In this document: piece by piece, positions 34,510-45,713 of the stretch
Layout of the letters: each line of letters begins with the position of its first letter
Numbering within the stretch: position 1 is the stretch's first letter
Origin: Bisporella sp. PMI_857
Lineage: Eukaryota; Ascomycota; Leotiomycetes; Helotiales; Helotiaceae
Assembly (NCBI GenBank): GCA_021307315.1
Contig: JAJSPD010000058.1
Coordinates: 62,001 to 126,000 of the forward strand
Reading direction: 5' to 3'
DNA length: 64,000 nucleotides
Made by a program: the position numbers and the translations under genes
The notes under the pieces: generated by a model
Told to the model about the DNA's origin: nothing
The model's input: the letters and a program-made list of their open reading frames with translations, nothing else
The model's database searches: none

Positions 34510-36606
34510 TTGTGTTCAACAGAATTGAGATTGATCAGCCTCGTTGTTGAGATCCTGGGGGGATGCGGTCCCATTATGAATAAGGTGGAACCCCACGCGC
34601 CTTGTTGCTGGACACTGTTTCTCTCCAAAGGAGACGGACTGGACCACCAGTCAATATTTCAGCCCATTTCAGCCCATTAAAAGCACGGCGTTCTGAAATC
34701 GGAAGGCACTATTATCGATCTCTCAGCCGCTGACAGGGAGTGGTCGCAACGACTAGTTTCCACTGAGACCTAAACCCAACTAATAGCACCAACGCGGCAC
34801 CGCTTCCCGCTTATCTACATCTAGATATGCCTTGGGCTGATGGCGCGTCTGAATATTGATTGGATTATGTCTTATGCTGTCTACAATTCCTTGTTCGGGA
34901 ACTCCCGAAATGGCTTGGTCGATCTTTGGTTCCCTTGACATCAGAAATGGCAGGGATCACAAGAATGACAGAAATACTGCCTAGAAAGAAATCCTTTAAA
35001 TAGAAAAGGAAGGATATAGGGGTATAATAGTGGCTGTATTGTATAAAAGTCCCCCCGAGAGCAAGACCCAAATACTAGTAAGCCTTAAAGGCAGTAGTTT
35101 TGCCCCCGCTTTGATCCCGTGATATCCCCGTGACTTACTACAGCACCTTGATCAGTTTTCAGCCTCACAATTTACAAACGACACTAAGTCAACATTATTG
35201 TATAAAGATACTTGGATAAAGGTAAAATGACTTTCTTATATAATAAACTAATTGATTTATTATGGCTTGGAGAGATCTGGAAATTGAAAATATCGCTATA
35301 TAAAAGTTTTAATCATGTCATGAAGCCAAATACTCGCGCTTAGAAACTATAGTAAGGTTCAATTACAGGAATACTAAACTAGAACAGGCTGCGGAGGCGT
35401 CCTTATATCATTTCTCCGGCCTAGGTATCCTATATCAACTACACCCAAACGAATAATACGTCGTCATATCAAAGACTTTAGATAGGCTCATGCTAGCAAA
35501 TAGGTTTACAACCTGACTTTGTTCCGTCTTTGAATTCTGTATCATCAGGTCGAGTTCAAAACGAAGAATCAATGTCCCAGAAACATCGATCCAACCTCAC
35601 ATCTACTAAAAAGACCCGCACATTTACATCTAGTATGCGTCATTATCTCGACCAAAATAAACCATCGAATCACAACATAGGCCCTTTTTCAACTACCACC
35701 TGCATTTGATTTCTTAATTTAAAACTCTTTGCATTAAGGTCGAACTGATTATTCAAAGCCTTCCTTAATTTTCGTCATCCTCACATGATCTTTAAAGCCC
35801 TTCCTGCAATGCCGACCGCGATCGCTCTCGAATCCCAGGCAACAACACTCGCTACCCCCTTCCCGTTGAACCTTTCTCCTATCCCACCGGTATCAAGGCT
35901 CAGAGAGCTCTGCGTGCATTACCGGTGAAATAAGGTCAGAAGCTCAAACCCCTGAAACAAACAGCGGTAACTTGAAAATCCAATTAGGCCAGTCGTTTGA
36001 CCGCAACACATAAAAAGGGTAGCGCTTAACCGCGAAATTCAAAAGAGTAATTTACGCGTCACGCAACAAGGTGTAATAAAATAAATAGAATAGAATAGGA
36101 TGAGATCCCTGCCAGCAGCGAGGACGAGAGCTTATCCACAGCTCTCCTTGACCCAGTTCCGCCTGTGAAGTGCGCCAGTAGAGTGACTATGCAGTAAAAT
36201 GTCGTCCCGCTCGACTCAATTCAGCACACGAAAACTTCTACAACTATAAGCGGACTGTCGCGACTTGGCTATTCCGCATTTGCACTACCACCAGCCTGCC
36301 GCTTTACCGGTAAACATAAAATAGGGTTCTCTTAGACACTGATCTCTACCAACAATTACTCGTTTAGAGCTTCTCCTAATAGTATTGTGTACAGGTGCTG
36401 AAAGCCTAGGAACTGATTCCGCATTTGGAAACATTTTTCTCGTTAGTGAAATAGCAACGTTACTAAGCGTGTCCGGTTACTCTGACTCAAGTGCCTTCTC
36501 CTTCCCTCCAGTGCTCGCCGGTGCATCACTACCGCCTTTTCATACTTGGCTACTGCCCAGAGCTATCTAACGTTTCATTATCTCACATTTATACATGCAA
36601 GTCCGC
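34510..36606. other. Long intergenic, no gene seen
   Basis: Both strands are full of stops; the longest frames are under 70 codons apart from antisense of the preceding gene. The 35.1-36.2 kb part has many A/T runs and short C-rich islands but no recognisable element or repeat. Confidence 0.45.
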
Positions 36607-37659
36607 TTACGGCGACAGCGCCCCGGCACATCTCTTACAGTCCATCACCCTGTCATTCCGCCAAGTAGATAGCAAGTAATACCAGAACAAGCCCAGCCAT
36701 ACCAAGATGATCAGAGTCACACTTGCCACAAGAGAAGCCAGCGAGGCTACAACAAATCCATATGATACGCTTTGAAAGGGTTCATTACTTTGCAATCTCG
36801 TCGTCGCAAGGCCAACCTGCAGGGTTGACAGGAAAACGGAGATGATGGCAAATACGGCCAGCATCCATTTAAAATGGCGCTCGAAGAATGCATTATACCA
36901 GGTTGACCCAGCTCTATATCCCCGAATAAAATTATTGATGGAATATGCAGGTGGGATGAACCTGTAGATGGCGTTGAGCCGGCTCAGGCGCAATTCCCCA
37001 TACCTGTATCGTTTATTGACGTCACCCAAAGTCTCGAGATTGATATTATCGAGAAAGGTTTCCAGAAACTCGACCCAGCAGGGCCATTCGACATCCTTTG
37101 ATACTAGCCCAGATTCTTTTGCAATGTCGAGATCGCTCTTATGGCATACGAGCCATGCATAGGAAAGGAGAAGGCCGCATGCGGACTCGTGCAACTCTTG
37201 ATCTGAGCATAGATTGTCGTTCCAATAGTCGTAGTCGAGAAGGAAGTCGGGTAGCGGCTTGATGAAGATTTGAGCTTCGAACCAGACAAGATGCTCGTCT
37301 GGGTCTTCGGTGATTAAAATACTGCGACCAATGAGCTTTTGTCTGTGCAAAGGACGCGCAGCACTTGGAAGCCCAGCAAGCCAAAGGTGCTGATGGACAT
37401 CGTTGAGTCTCGGCGTTTTCAGGTTAAGGGCTAGGTAGGTACAAGCGTCGCTATTTGGTCGTAGGTATTTGTACTTTTCGAAAGCTATTGCACGATGGAG
37501 CAACTTAGGTTCATGCGTTATCCAAGATAAACTCCCTGCTGGGTTCGTCTTTGGTACCGGCGGGGTGAGCTTTTCTGAAGCTGGGCGTCTACGATAAGCG
37601 TTATTCTCAGCTTTTGATATAATATCTTGCTTCACTCACTGTGGTCTCCGTCCGTCCAT
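36607..37659 (-). CDS. DUF6601-like membrane protein
   Basis: Model: complement(join(36607..37588, 37640..37659)), 333 aa. Exon 1 encodes only MDGRRP and part of a Gln; a 51-nt intron GTGAGT...CGTAG joins RPASEKL in phase. Without splicing the frame has only a GTG start. Motifs: HQHLWLAGLPSAARPLHRQ, ILITEDPDEHLVWFE, FIKPLPDFLL, ACGLLLSYAWLV and RYGELRLSRLN. Two transmembrane helices follow (MLAVFAIISVFLSTLQVGLA and VASLASLVASVTLIILVWLG). This arrangement fits the fungal family DUF6601, often found near HET genes. Function is unknown. Its 5' end faces the HET-ankyrin gene about 780 bp away. Confidence 0.8.
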
Positions 37660-38435
37660 TGAAAATAGTCCTGGTGGTAATAGCTGGATCAAATGCAGGG
37701 TGTGTTCAATTGTCAGCAGAGGAGGTTAGAGGGGCTGTACACCGACGACTTGGATTCCGCGGCAGGTGAATAGGTGGTGTTCAGTGCGGGGCGGGCCGAG
37801 CGGTGCCTATTGACAAGTGGATTTGCTCGACCTTGGGGGCCGTCTTAGGAGCCTTAGTAGGCTTTTGTGAGTAGGCGCCACAGCCCCGAAGTACCCTGCT
37901 TTCAGTGTAAACTTTCTTATGTAATCAAGCGTATCCAGAGTTCAGCCAAGCCTGTGGCTGCAAGTACATACGTAGCCGACCACCAACTCTTTCTCGCACT
38001 TCCTCGCATCTGGTGACGTAAGTAACCACTGGATCGATAATAAATGTCCAGCTAAGGTGCAAGGTTATACTATCCGGAAAACGCCAGAAGTGGAAGCTAG
38101 GACACCACCTAAATGGCTTATCGAAGGTAGATTTTGGACGTTAGATTTCTATCACCCACTTTCATGTTCCTCAGTTCCCCTTCACAGACAAGAACAACTC
38201 ATGGCTCAATCGAGTGATTTCGAATATCCTGCGGTGAGCCCGATCAATTGGCGATCTTGCGCGCTTACAGTGATACACGATGTCATTGCCACAAGGGTGT
38301 CGTTCAGCTGAGCGCGCCAGCCTCAACTCGACATATTCTCCCAAATCTCACCTCAAACTTCGCATCTATGTCAACCCGACGACTCAATAATTACCGAGAA
38401 CCCTCTCTTGTGCGGTCGTCGAACCTAGTCGAATA
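37660..38435. promoter_or_regulatory. Divergent intergenic region, DUF6601-like / HET genes
   Basis: 776 bp between two genes transcribed away from each other; no frame over 85 codons. It must contain both promoters. No sharp TATA box or known factor site is claimed. Confidence 0.4.
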
Positions 38436-40602
38436 ATGCGTCTGCTACAGCATAACAACGGTGGCGATTTCAGCCTGGTCGAGTTCTTTGAGGGCGATAT
38501 ACCCAAGTATGCTATACTTTCGCACACATGGGAGGCGGAGGAAGTTACCTTTAATGACTTGATGAATGGCACGGGCGAAGATAAGGCTGGTTACAAGAAG
38601 ATCCGATTCTGCGGAGAACAGGCCGGCCGGGATCGCATACAATATTTCTGGATTGATACCTGTTGCATCGACAAAACGAATAGCGCTGAGCTTTCAGAGG
38701 CTATCAACTCAATGTTTCGCTGGTACCGCGATGCTGCGAAATGCTACGTCTATCTATCAGATGTTCCGGGATCTACCTCCGACATTGACAATAACTCTCA
38801 CCTGCTGCCCTGGGAACTAGCTTTTCGGGAAAGCAAGTGGTTCACGCGGGGGTGGACCCTTCAAGAACTCCTCGCCCCAACTTCAGTTGAATTCTTCTCC
38901 CGACATAGCAAGCCACTAGGAGATAAGAGAACTCTAAAGCGACCGATCCACGAGATAACGGGGATTCCAATTTCAATGCTTGAAGAAGCCCCTTTGTCTC
39001 AATTCGGAGTCGATGAGCGATTATCATGGGCGGAAAATCGACAGACCACACGCGCAGAAGACAAAGCGTACTCACTATTAGGCATGTTTGGCATTTATTT
39101 GCCGCCCATCTATGGCGAAGGGAGGGAGCACGCCTTCAAACGGCTCAGGAAAGAGATCCAGAATTCTCTACCAGGTAAACACATGATTATCTGCTTTATC
39201 GTCGGCCATACGCTAATAACCTATGTAAGAAAACGAGCAGCATCTGCGCGACCCCCATAAGTAAATTAAGAAGCAGTTCAAAGTGTTGGGATTGATATGG
39301 CTGACAGCAAGCGCATAGTCTCGATAATACATCGAAATTCGATAATCTACCAGATACAAGATCTCACAGTGCCTTGATAAAGGCAGTCTCGGCGGGTGAT
39401 AAGGACGCTGTAATAGAATTGCTGTCAAGGGGTGGTCCCTTGACTCCGCGATCTCCGGATGGACAGACAGCTCTACATGCTTGCATAATATACAACGAAC
39501 GGGCAATCGCAGAGCTCCTACTAAATGACAATTCAAGCACAATCAACATCACGAACATGGACGGCCTTACTCCGATTCGAATGGCTATGCAGAAACAGTC
39601 ATGGCCTCTGGCTTCTCTGCTCGTTGAAAAAGGGTGTAGTGTGGAAGACGTTCCAGAGATGCTCCACGAAGCAGTACGACAACATACTGGCGACTTCTCT
39701 GGTATCCGGCCAGTGATTCGCGCTCTTGCTAAGAGACTCAGCAACAACCCGGACCCATTCCCTTTGGTCCATCTTGCAATACAGAAAGACAATCTCAAGT
39801 GTCTCGCTTTACTTTTGGAGGAAGGTTTTGATGCAAATACACCTGAAGCTGAAACGGGTAGGATTTCCTGTCAATCAGTTTTAATGATCAGTGGTGTAGC
39901 TAAAATTATCTGACTTTAGACATATTTCCGTTGCAAGTAGGAGTTATTCTCGAACGGGTAGACCACGTGAAACTCTTACTGAAGCACGGGGCTTTGCTGA
40001 ATAGAGATATATCTCCTAACAAAAATCACCTGTTTCAGCCATACCACGACCGCGAATATCACAAAAGTGAATGGTTTCGAAAGAATAGCTGGGTGTCACT
40101 GCTTCGAGTTTCTCGGGACTACAAGAGCAACCAAGGGCCAGCCATGTTCCGCCTTCTGCTAGACAACGGAGAAGATCCGCAGTTTGGCCGCGCAAAATCG
40201 AATGTTCATCTTTTAGGAATGTGCGCTGGCAGCTATTGGGTCTATGCAGAGCAGTTGATCAATGCGGGTACCGACGTTAGGGCTCGGGATCCAAGAGGTT
40301 ATACTGCCATGTATTGGGCGGCGAATTGTAATAATGTCAGGATGATTGACTTACTCCTGGATAAAGGAGCAGATATCAACGCCAAGCTGGAGCCGAATGT
40401 AGGTGGATACACTCCGCTCCATGCAGCGGCGATGTTCAACCGCCCCGAGGTGGCAAGGGTATTGATAAAGAGGGGAGCAGATGTCAGGCTTACCGATGCG
40501 AGGGGATTAACGGCATTGCAGCTGGCCGAGAGTAAGGGAAACAGCCATAAAGGAATAGTGAGCATGATGAAAAAGGCTATCGAGGAAAGAAATACCCTGT
40601 AG
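38436..40602 (+). CDS. HET-domain protein with ankyrin repeats
   Basis: Model: join(38436..39174, 39230..39260, 39370..39857, 39920..40602), 646 aa, phases consistent, including a 31-nt micro-exon. The N-terminal HET domain shows its classic blocks: YAILSHTWEAEEVTF, YFWIDTCCIDK, AINSMFRWYRDA, CYVYLSDV and SKWFTRGWTLQELLAP, ending with the AYSLLGMFGI and YGEG motifs. From about residue 258 onward come ankyrin repeats (LIKAVSAGDKDAVIELL, TALHACIIYN, KLLLKHGALLN, TAMYWAANCNN, TPLHAAAMFNRPEVARVLI). HET domains trigger cell death on non-self recognition. HET-ankyrin proteins are part of the fungal NLR-like repertoire but here no NACHT is present. The gene appears intact. Confidence 0.92.
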
Positions 40603-40663
40603 AAATTTGAATACTTCATGATCGATCGTCTACTCGAACATGATCAACAACTAGCCAGGCAAT

Positions 40664-41296
40664 CTAAAAGGTTTCCATAGCACAATCAATAAAAAGGAGA
40701 CCAAGCAGCGTGATCGTCCACACTACTTCCGTCACTGGGTGGCGAAAAACCCGCTGTGCCGAAACCAATTCCTTGTATATAAGGCTTAAGTCTTTCCCTC
40801 GTGAGTATATAAAGTTATAGTTAGTTTTCTGTTGTTCTTTAGTCGTTTCTTTACCAAAACTCGGTTTGCAATAAGACAATCCTATAATCTTGGTTATACT
40901 GTCGATCGTCTTGTCGGTGGCGGCGTGAACGATCACATCGACTTCTTTGGATAACAGCTCGACCTTTGCCTCACCAAGACCAAGGCTCAACATGGATAAG
41001 CTGCCGACATGTGCCTCCACCTTGGCGTAATCCGGTGTGCTGTTTGCTGGGCCAATTTCGTCTGCCTTGGAAACGGCGACGCGGCGGACTTCGGTGACCC
41101 TGTTGTCCTCAACCAACCCGCTCAGGATGGCCCGTCCCAAATAATCGGTTGTGCCCGTAAGTGGAACTATTGTTCCTCTGTGTGACGCTATTTGCATCTT
41201 CAAATGTTCCATTGGCATGGGTAACCCCTCCAAGGCGGTAATTTCGTTTTCCCGGTCAATTGCAGAGCCCTGTCTCCTTACTAAGAATTGGTTCAA
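40664..41296 (-). pseudogene. Reductase-domain relic of a PKS-NRPS or NRPS-like enzyme
   Basis: Open minus-strand frame. Its first 110 residues match the start of a thioester reductase domain: IVPLTGTTDYLGRAILSGL (Rossmann NAD(P) loop; family usually TGATGYLG), VAVSKADE, EAHVGSL..LSLGLGEA, LLSKEVDVIVHAATD. Upstream IDRENEITALEG resembles the linker between carrier and reductase domains (normally IDWE..TAL). After VHAATD similarity stops and the frame runs into unrelated sequence (NYNFIYSRGKD). About 250 residues of the domain, including the Ser-Tyr-Lys catalytic part, are missing. A splice acceptor with CTAATT branch lies just upstream at about 41305. This is a fragment left from a multidomain biosynthetic gene. 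Confidence 0.7.
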
Positions 41297-41888
41297 CGCC
41301 GTCCTATAAGGTAATTAGTTTCAATGGATGAAGCCTTTCAGACCGGCTCTCTTGACCTGCCCACACGGTTATCTTCCAGCTCGACCCTAAGGGGAAAGGT
41401 TTGGTTCCTTATGGGTTTGCAAAAGGCGGCCCAATACCTGTGTCCGAGAGTGTCAGCTCGACAGTTTTCACGTCGAAGCCAAAAGATGAATTTCTGCAGT
41501 CTGCTTAAATGAGCTCCATTTCACATAAGTTTAAAAGGAACCTCCCGCGGAATTATAATTAGGATCAGCCTCCTAGCTCCTATTCAGGAATTTCTACTAC
41601 GGGTATCCTCTTTTGGATGGCCACCACCACCACCTACGATTTTCGAACGATAGAGCGAGCAACTATCTTTTCCCAAATGCCTCAGTCTTGTGAGGGTGCT
41701 ATCTCTATACAACTCCAGTCGCTTCTTTTTGATTCCTCTTATAAAGTTGTCACTACGTGTTATTTTTTGCGTCCCTTCTTCTTTCCCCTTCTTCATGTTC
41801 TTTCTAGTTTGTCTTGCTCTTAAACATTACGCCGGTGTTATCTACAGCAGCCTTTCTATCCCTGAAAATAATATCATGCTTAATCATC
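41297..41888. other. Intergenic between two relics
   Basis: No gene identified. A plus-strand segment at 41365-41505 is open for about 48 codons (FQLDPKGKGLVPYGFAKGG, ending DEFLQSA) and could be a remnant; I do not recognise it. Confidence 0.35.
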
Positions 41889-43130
41889 ATGGATACTAGT
41901 CTAGCATATGCCATTGCCATATGCAGTAGCTTCTGCCTCCCTCGGATAATTAGTGCTCTTCCTTTCATGATGTGCTTCTTTACATATCTCTCGCCTCGTA
42001 TATCAAAGCATCTAATATACCGCTACGCTCTTCATCCTCACTAGCTTCTGGGCCCGTGGAGTTGAGCCGGTACCATAGTGCCAATGATCCATACTATCGA
42101 GAATGCATTTTGCTTAGGGGTATTTGACTTCACCTTCTGAATTTCTGCCATCTTGGAAGCTGGACTTCGTGCTGGAGCGCTGTCCGTCATCAATCAGATA
42201 CCATTATTCGCCGGTCCCCACCTCAGCTTCCTCGCTGATCTACTAGGCGTGACGCTCGCCACGGTCTGGCAATTCCATCGTTCGGCGAGCATAATGTCAG
42301 TTTTACTTGCCATCTTCCATATGCTCATTATAGTTGCCTCACGACCATCGTTTGTTTTGGCTTTGCCTCAGAACCTGTTTGCGGTCATTGTAAGTCGATG
42401 ATCCATCAGTAACGATTCGGTAACTAAGCCGGCGAAAGGGATATCGGTGCTATGTGGTATCACCCTGCTCCCCTTTCCGCTTTTCCGCCGACTCCCATTC
42501 AAAATATTCCTCCGTACATATCAGGCTTTGGCGATGCTATTTTTATACTCTTTATGGCTGCACCTACTATCTAACAAGACCATTCCTCGCTGCTACCTGT
42601 ACATCTCTGCTGGATTGTTTCTACTTATGCTCATCATTCAAGGGATTGATGTCATCCATCGGAACAATGTCTTCTGGTATGGCCAGGAGCGAGCCTATAT
42701 CACGCACGAACATGTTCGGTGAGGCTCTACGTGCAACTTCAGAAACCAACTGACATCAAGGTCGGGCAGAGCATTATCCTCTAAATACCTTGGCCAGCTT
42801 TTGGCCTTTCTTGTAAAGTCACCCATTGTGGTAATTTCTTGGGCAGAAAAGCTACAGAATCATCTAGATCTCTTCATTGAGCCTTCACGATCGTATTCGC
42901 TGACCTCCGTCAATCCAATATGCTTTGCCAGCTTCGGAACCGCCTCCTGCATTTTAAGAGACCAGGCAAGTAGGTTATCATCCTGGACTATCGCGCCGGT
43001 GATATTTCTTCGCTCGAAGTTCAAGCTTGTCAGAATAAGGACAGAACTTATTCGCTTACTCAACATCTTAGGCGAATACCAACCATTTTTCTCCATTATG
43101 CTCGTCTTGACCCAAGTGGCGCTCCGCTGA
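41889..43130 (+). pseudogene. Ferric reductase-like transmembrane protein, RIP-damaged
   Basis: Pieces in order and in several frames reconstruct the family plan of FRE/NOX-type ferric reductases. The N-terminus from ATG 41889 (MDTSLAYAIAICSS...LSPRISKHLIYRYALH) is followed by TAG and TGA within GPWS.A. Next comes a heme-binding transmembrane core at 42150-42395 (LFAGPHLSFLADLLGV, WQFHRSASIMSVLLAIFHML) and a second block at 42450-42720 (PLFRRLPFKIFLRTYQALA, YLYISAGLFLLM, NNVFWYGQERAYI). Then the FAD-binding start (VRLYVQLQKPTDIKVGQSI) and VVISWAEKLQNHLDLFIEP follow. At least four in-frame stops and several frameshifts occur; TGA and TAA positions fit CGA-to-TGA and TGG-to-TAA changes. Homology ends before the NAD domain. 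Original role: surface Fe(III) or Cu(II) reduction. Confidence 0.85.
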
Positions 43131-43506
43131 AGGAGTGATTCGATGGATACGACTGCAATGTCCTCTAATTGTCGATTTATGAACGTGGGGTCCCAACAAA
43201 TTGTCAGCACAGATCCACATGATACAGTTCTTCGATGGATATCTTCAGGCAAGTAAGCGGAGGCTGGAACGGTCTGTAATAATAGGTTGTGCCTGTGGCA
43301 GCCACAATTTGGCGTTGGTGCGGCTCGCCACCAGACCTTTAAAAATTAGGGTCTAGAGAAAAATATTTCAAAACAAAAATTCATTTTAAATAACGATTTG
43401 TACACCTAACGCTTTGCGTATCTTCAAGTTTAAAAAGCAACAAGGTGGCTGCTATAGATCTACATCTCAGTCATTGACTCGAGTAACATTCTCAGGCTCT
43501 GGAACT
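43131..43506. other. Decayed tail of ferric reductase region, no gene
   Basis: Stops in all frames except an antisense frame over the pseudogene. It probably holds the unreadable NAD-binding portion. Confidence 0.35.
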
Positions 43507-44182
43507 CTAGCAGTCACTACTACCATCGGCAGCGTTTGTAACTTTCTTAGACGCATCAGACTTTCTTTCGTTCCAGTTTGCAAGACATGTCTTCGTAGTA
43601 TCCAACTCTTTTTGATGATTGGCAATGACTGTCGCACTTCTACCCAACTCCTTCCACATTGGCTGTGCTTTTATTCGACCTGCGATTTCTCTACATGTTT
43701 GTTAGCATCTATATAGCTTCACTTCGCCGATGATTTAAAAACTATCGGACGAAGAAGGAAACTACTCACTTAGTAACCTCAGCAACAGCTGTAGTGGCAA
43801 TTTGAAGCTTCACCGCGTAGTCCTTTTCGGTCACGTACTTCTTCTTGAGCCCGTGATATTTCTTTTCGGCTTCCTTGTATGCCTTATATACCGCATCCAA
43901 CTCTGCCCCCGTTGTTCGGCTCATGAGTTGATGTCCGGTGACTTCTTCGATGTGTGCTATTGCCTCAGCATATGCGTCACGCTTCATCTGAGCTGCCTCT
44001 ACGCCAAACTCGGCGTCGCATCCGCTAATCTCGAAGTTGCTGAATGCTTCGGCTTCGGCCTCAGCTTCAGCGAAAGCCTCTCGTTTTGCGACTGCATCGT
44101 TGGGAATGGCCACACTTCAAGCGGCGATCAAGTTGGGGAGGAGAAATGCTGCTGCGGCAACGAGCTTGAGAGAAAATTGCAT
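43507..44182 (-). pseudogene. Small secreted coiled-coil protein with one early stop
   Basis: Model: complement(join(43507..43690, 43770..44182)), 198 codons; 79-nt intron with GCTAAC branch site. From ATG 44182 the signal peptide MQFSLKLVAAAAFLLPNLIAA is intact, then codon 22 is TGA (44117-44119), and the same frame continues as SVAIPNDAVAKREAFAEAEAEAEA. The body is Ala/Glu/Lys-rich and helical (AYAEAIAHIEEVTG, YKAYKEAEKKYHGLKKKY, NHQKELDTTKTCLANW) and ends with a natural stop after DGSSDC. One lesion in an otherwise clean gene implies recent inactivation or a strain allele; CGA-to-TGA by RIP would explain it. No family is recognised. Confidence 0.68.
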
Positions 44183-44596
44183 GGTTGCTGAGTTGGCTCT
44201 TTAAGAAGATATTGGAAGAGTAAAAGGGAGTATTATTTTATTGCCGTGTTGTTGATGAGATGAGATTGTGAGTGTGTGAGTTGATGAATTGATAGTCTGG
44301 ACATCATAGATTCTTTATAACTTTTTGTCGTCCTCGTAAATAGCTCGAGACGGCATGTTCAGTCGTCCTCGACTCCATATTCTCCAAAATATCCATCGCA
44401 CGATCCCAACTTCTGGCTGAGTAAAGGATCAGGAGCAGAGGTGACATGGACTTCCTCCAGACAAAGCCCATTGACAGTGGTGCAGACTCGACAGTAGCGC
44501 GATATCTCCTTTCTTGATCTGCATAGCTTTTCCCCACATTCGGACGGCAGGCCTAGTATTCACGGCCCCCATCTTACCCTAATACTACTACTATAA
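44183..44596. other. Upstream region, no gene
   Basis: Contains the promoter of the secreted-protein relic. A 77-codon minus frame (44304-44537, ILYSARSWDRAMDILENM) has no recognisable family and is not called. Confidence 0.4.
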
Positions 44597-44870
44597 CCCC
44601 CCCCTCTCTCTGAATAAACGGCAAAACTGGGTCTTGTGGATATGACCAAGTATTTTTTTTCTTAGGGTCTAAGTCATTCAAATCTTTCACAACTTGCCAC
44701 TTGTCAAAGGCCCAACTTTTCTGCTCCATTTTTGCTGGCTCATGCAAACAAGAAAAGCGAATTTTGAGATAGCCTTGCAAGGTACTTCAAGGATTTATAT
44801 CTTGTCAGAAAGCTGCATTTCCCTTGTTGACTCCACAAAGACCCAATTTTGCCCTTTATTCAAGGGGGGG
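44597..44870. mobile_element. 274-bp MITE with C-run terminal inverted repeats
   Basis: The left end CCCCCCCC TCTCTCTGAATAAACGGCAAAACTGGGTCT and the reverse complement of the right end (CCCCCCCTTG, then AATAAAGGGCAAAATTGGGT) form TIRs of about 40 bp with a few mismatches, continuing TTGTGGA. The core is AT-rich and non-coding. A target duplication is not obvious. The superfamily is not assigned. Confidence 0.75.
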
Positions 44871-45422
44871 CATAGTAATTACCAACAGATCGCATTAGGC
44901 AAGAGTGAGTGGCGCGGGTCTGGCAGAATGGACTTCTCTGGGGTTGATCTCAGGGGCACGATTGAAACGACCGAAATTAGCACCACGATAACTACTTAGC
45001 TCGGTACTAAAGCCTTGGCTCATCACTGGGACTTACTCGCTTAAATTTAAAGTTGGGCTACGCCAAGCCTTAGCGTGGCGCTAATTTTGTGCCGCCAATT
45101 GTACACCCCCGAGACTTCCTGCAGGAATCTCACGCTACTTGTCGTTTTATCAAGTTGACCTGCCCCAGAAGGTGCACCACGGCCTGGTAGCGCTCCTAAT
45201 AATAACTCTGTAACCCAGGAACTGGCCTATTATCATATTAATAACGGAAGCCAGTAGTGAACCAGTTCAATTCTCATTTGTTTTGTTGTGGAGGGAATAT
45301 TACGTGAGAACTGCGGCCCGCTGTCTAACCTTAACTTAACCTTAACATACCTTACAGTAACTTACAGTAACTTACAGTAACTTAGCTTTACAACAACAAC
45401 ACCTTCCCTGGACGTACTCGCA
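44871..45422. other. Intergenic upstream of F-box gene
   Basis: No gene. A GC-rich imperfect palindrome (CTACGCCAAGCCTTAGCGTG) lies at about 45058. Just before the F-box start there is a short tandem array of AACTTACAGT (45352-45382), four near-perfect decamer copies. Confidence 0.5.
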
Positions 45423-45713
45423 ATGCATGACCTCTTCAATATTCCGGAGATGGTTGCCGCCATTCTTATGACAGACACGGTTGAGCACACCTTGCTCCAA
45501 AACTGCCTCCAAGTCAACTGCCTATTTTCGCACGAGGCTACCCGGATCTTGTGGGACCGATGTGGAACTGAATTTCCCATCAGTAATTCACGCAACAAAG
45601 AGCCTACAGTGCATGCTCTGGCTAATATCGCCGCTCGCGACGTGTCGTGTGCTCAGTACTATGCCAACTGTATTCGCGAGCTTCGCTTCGTTTGCAGCCG
45701 AGAGGACCAGTGA
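45423..45713 (+). pseudogene. F-box-like protein truncated by a MITE
   Basis: 96 codons from ATG 45423. LFNIPEMVAAILMTDTVEHTLLQNCLQVNCLF is the F-box-like start found in a large fungal family, and YYANCIRELRF is its following motif; full members run to several hundred residues with leucine-rich repeats. Here the reading frame ends at TGA 45711-45713. That stop lies inside the terminal repeat (CAGTGA) of the element at 45708-46150. Sequence after the element up to about 46500 has no clean frame, so the remainder has decayed. F-box proteins link substrates to SCF ubiquitin ligases. Confidence 0.7.

Noticed and set aside
44304..44537. 77-codon minus-strand frame with repeat-like helices
   Set aside because: No family recognised and no splice-linked exons; too little support.
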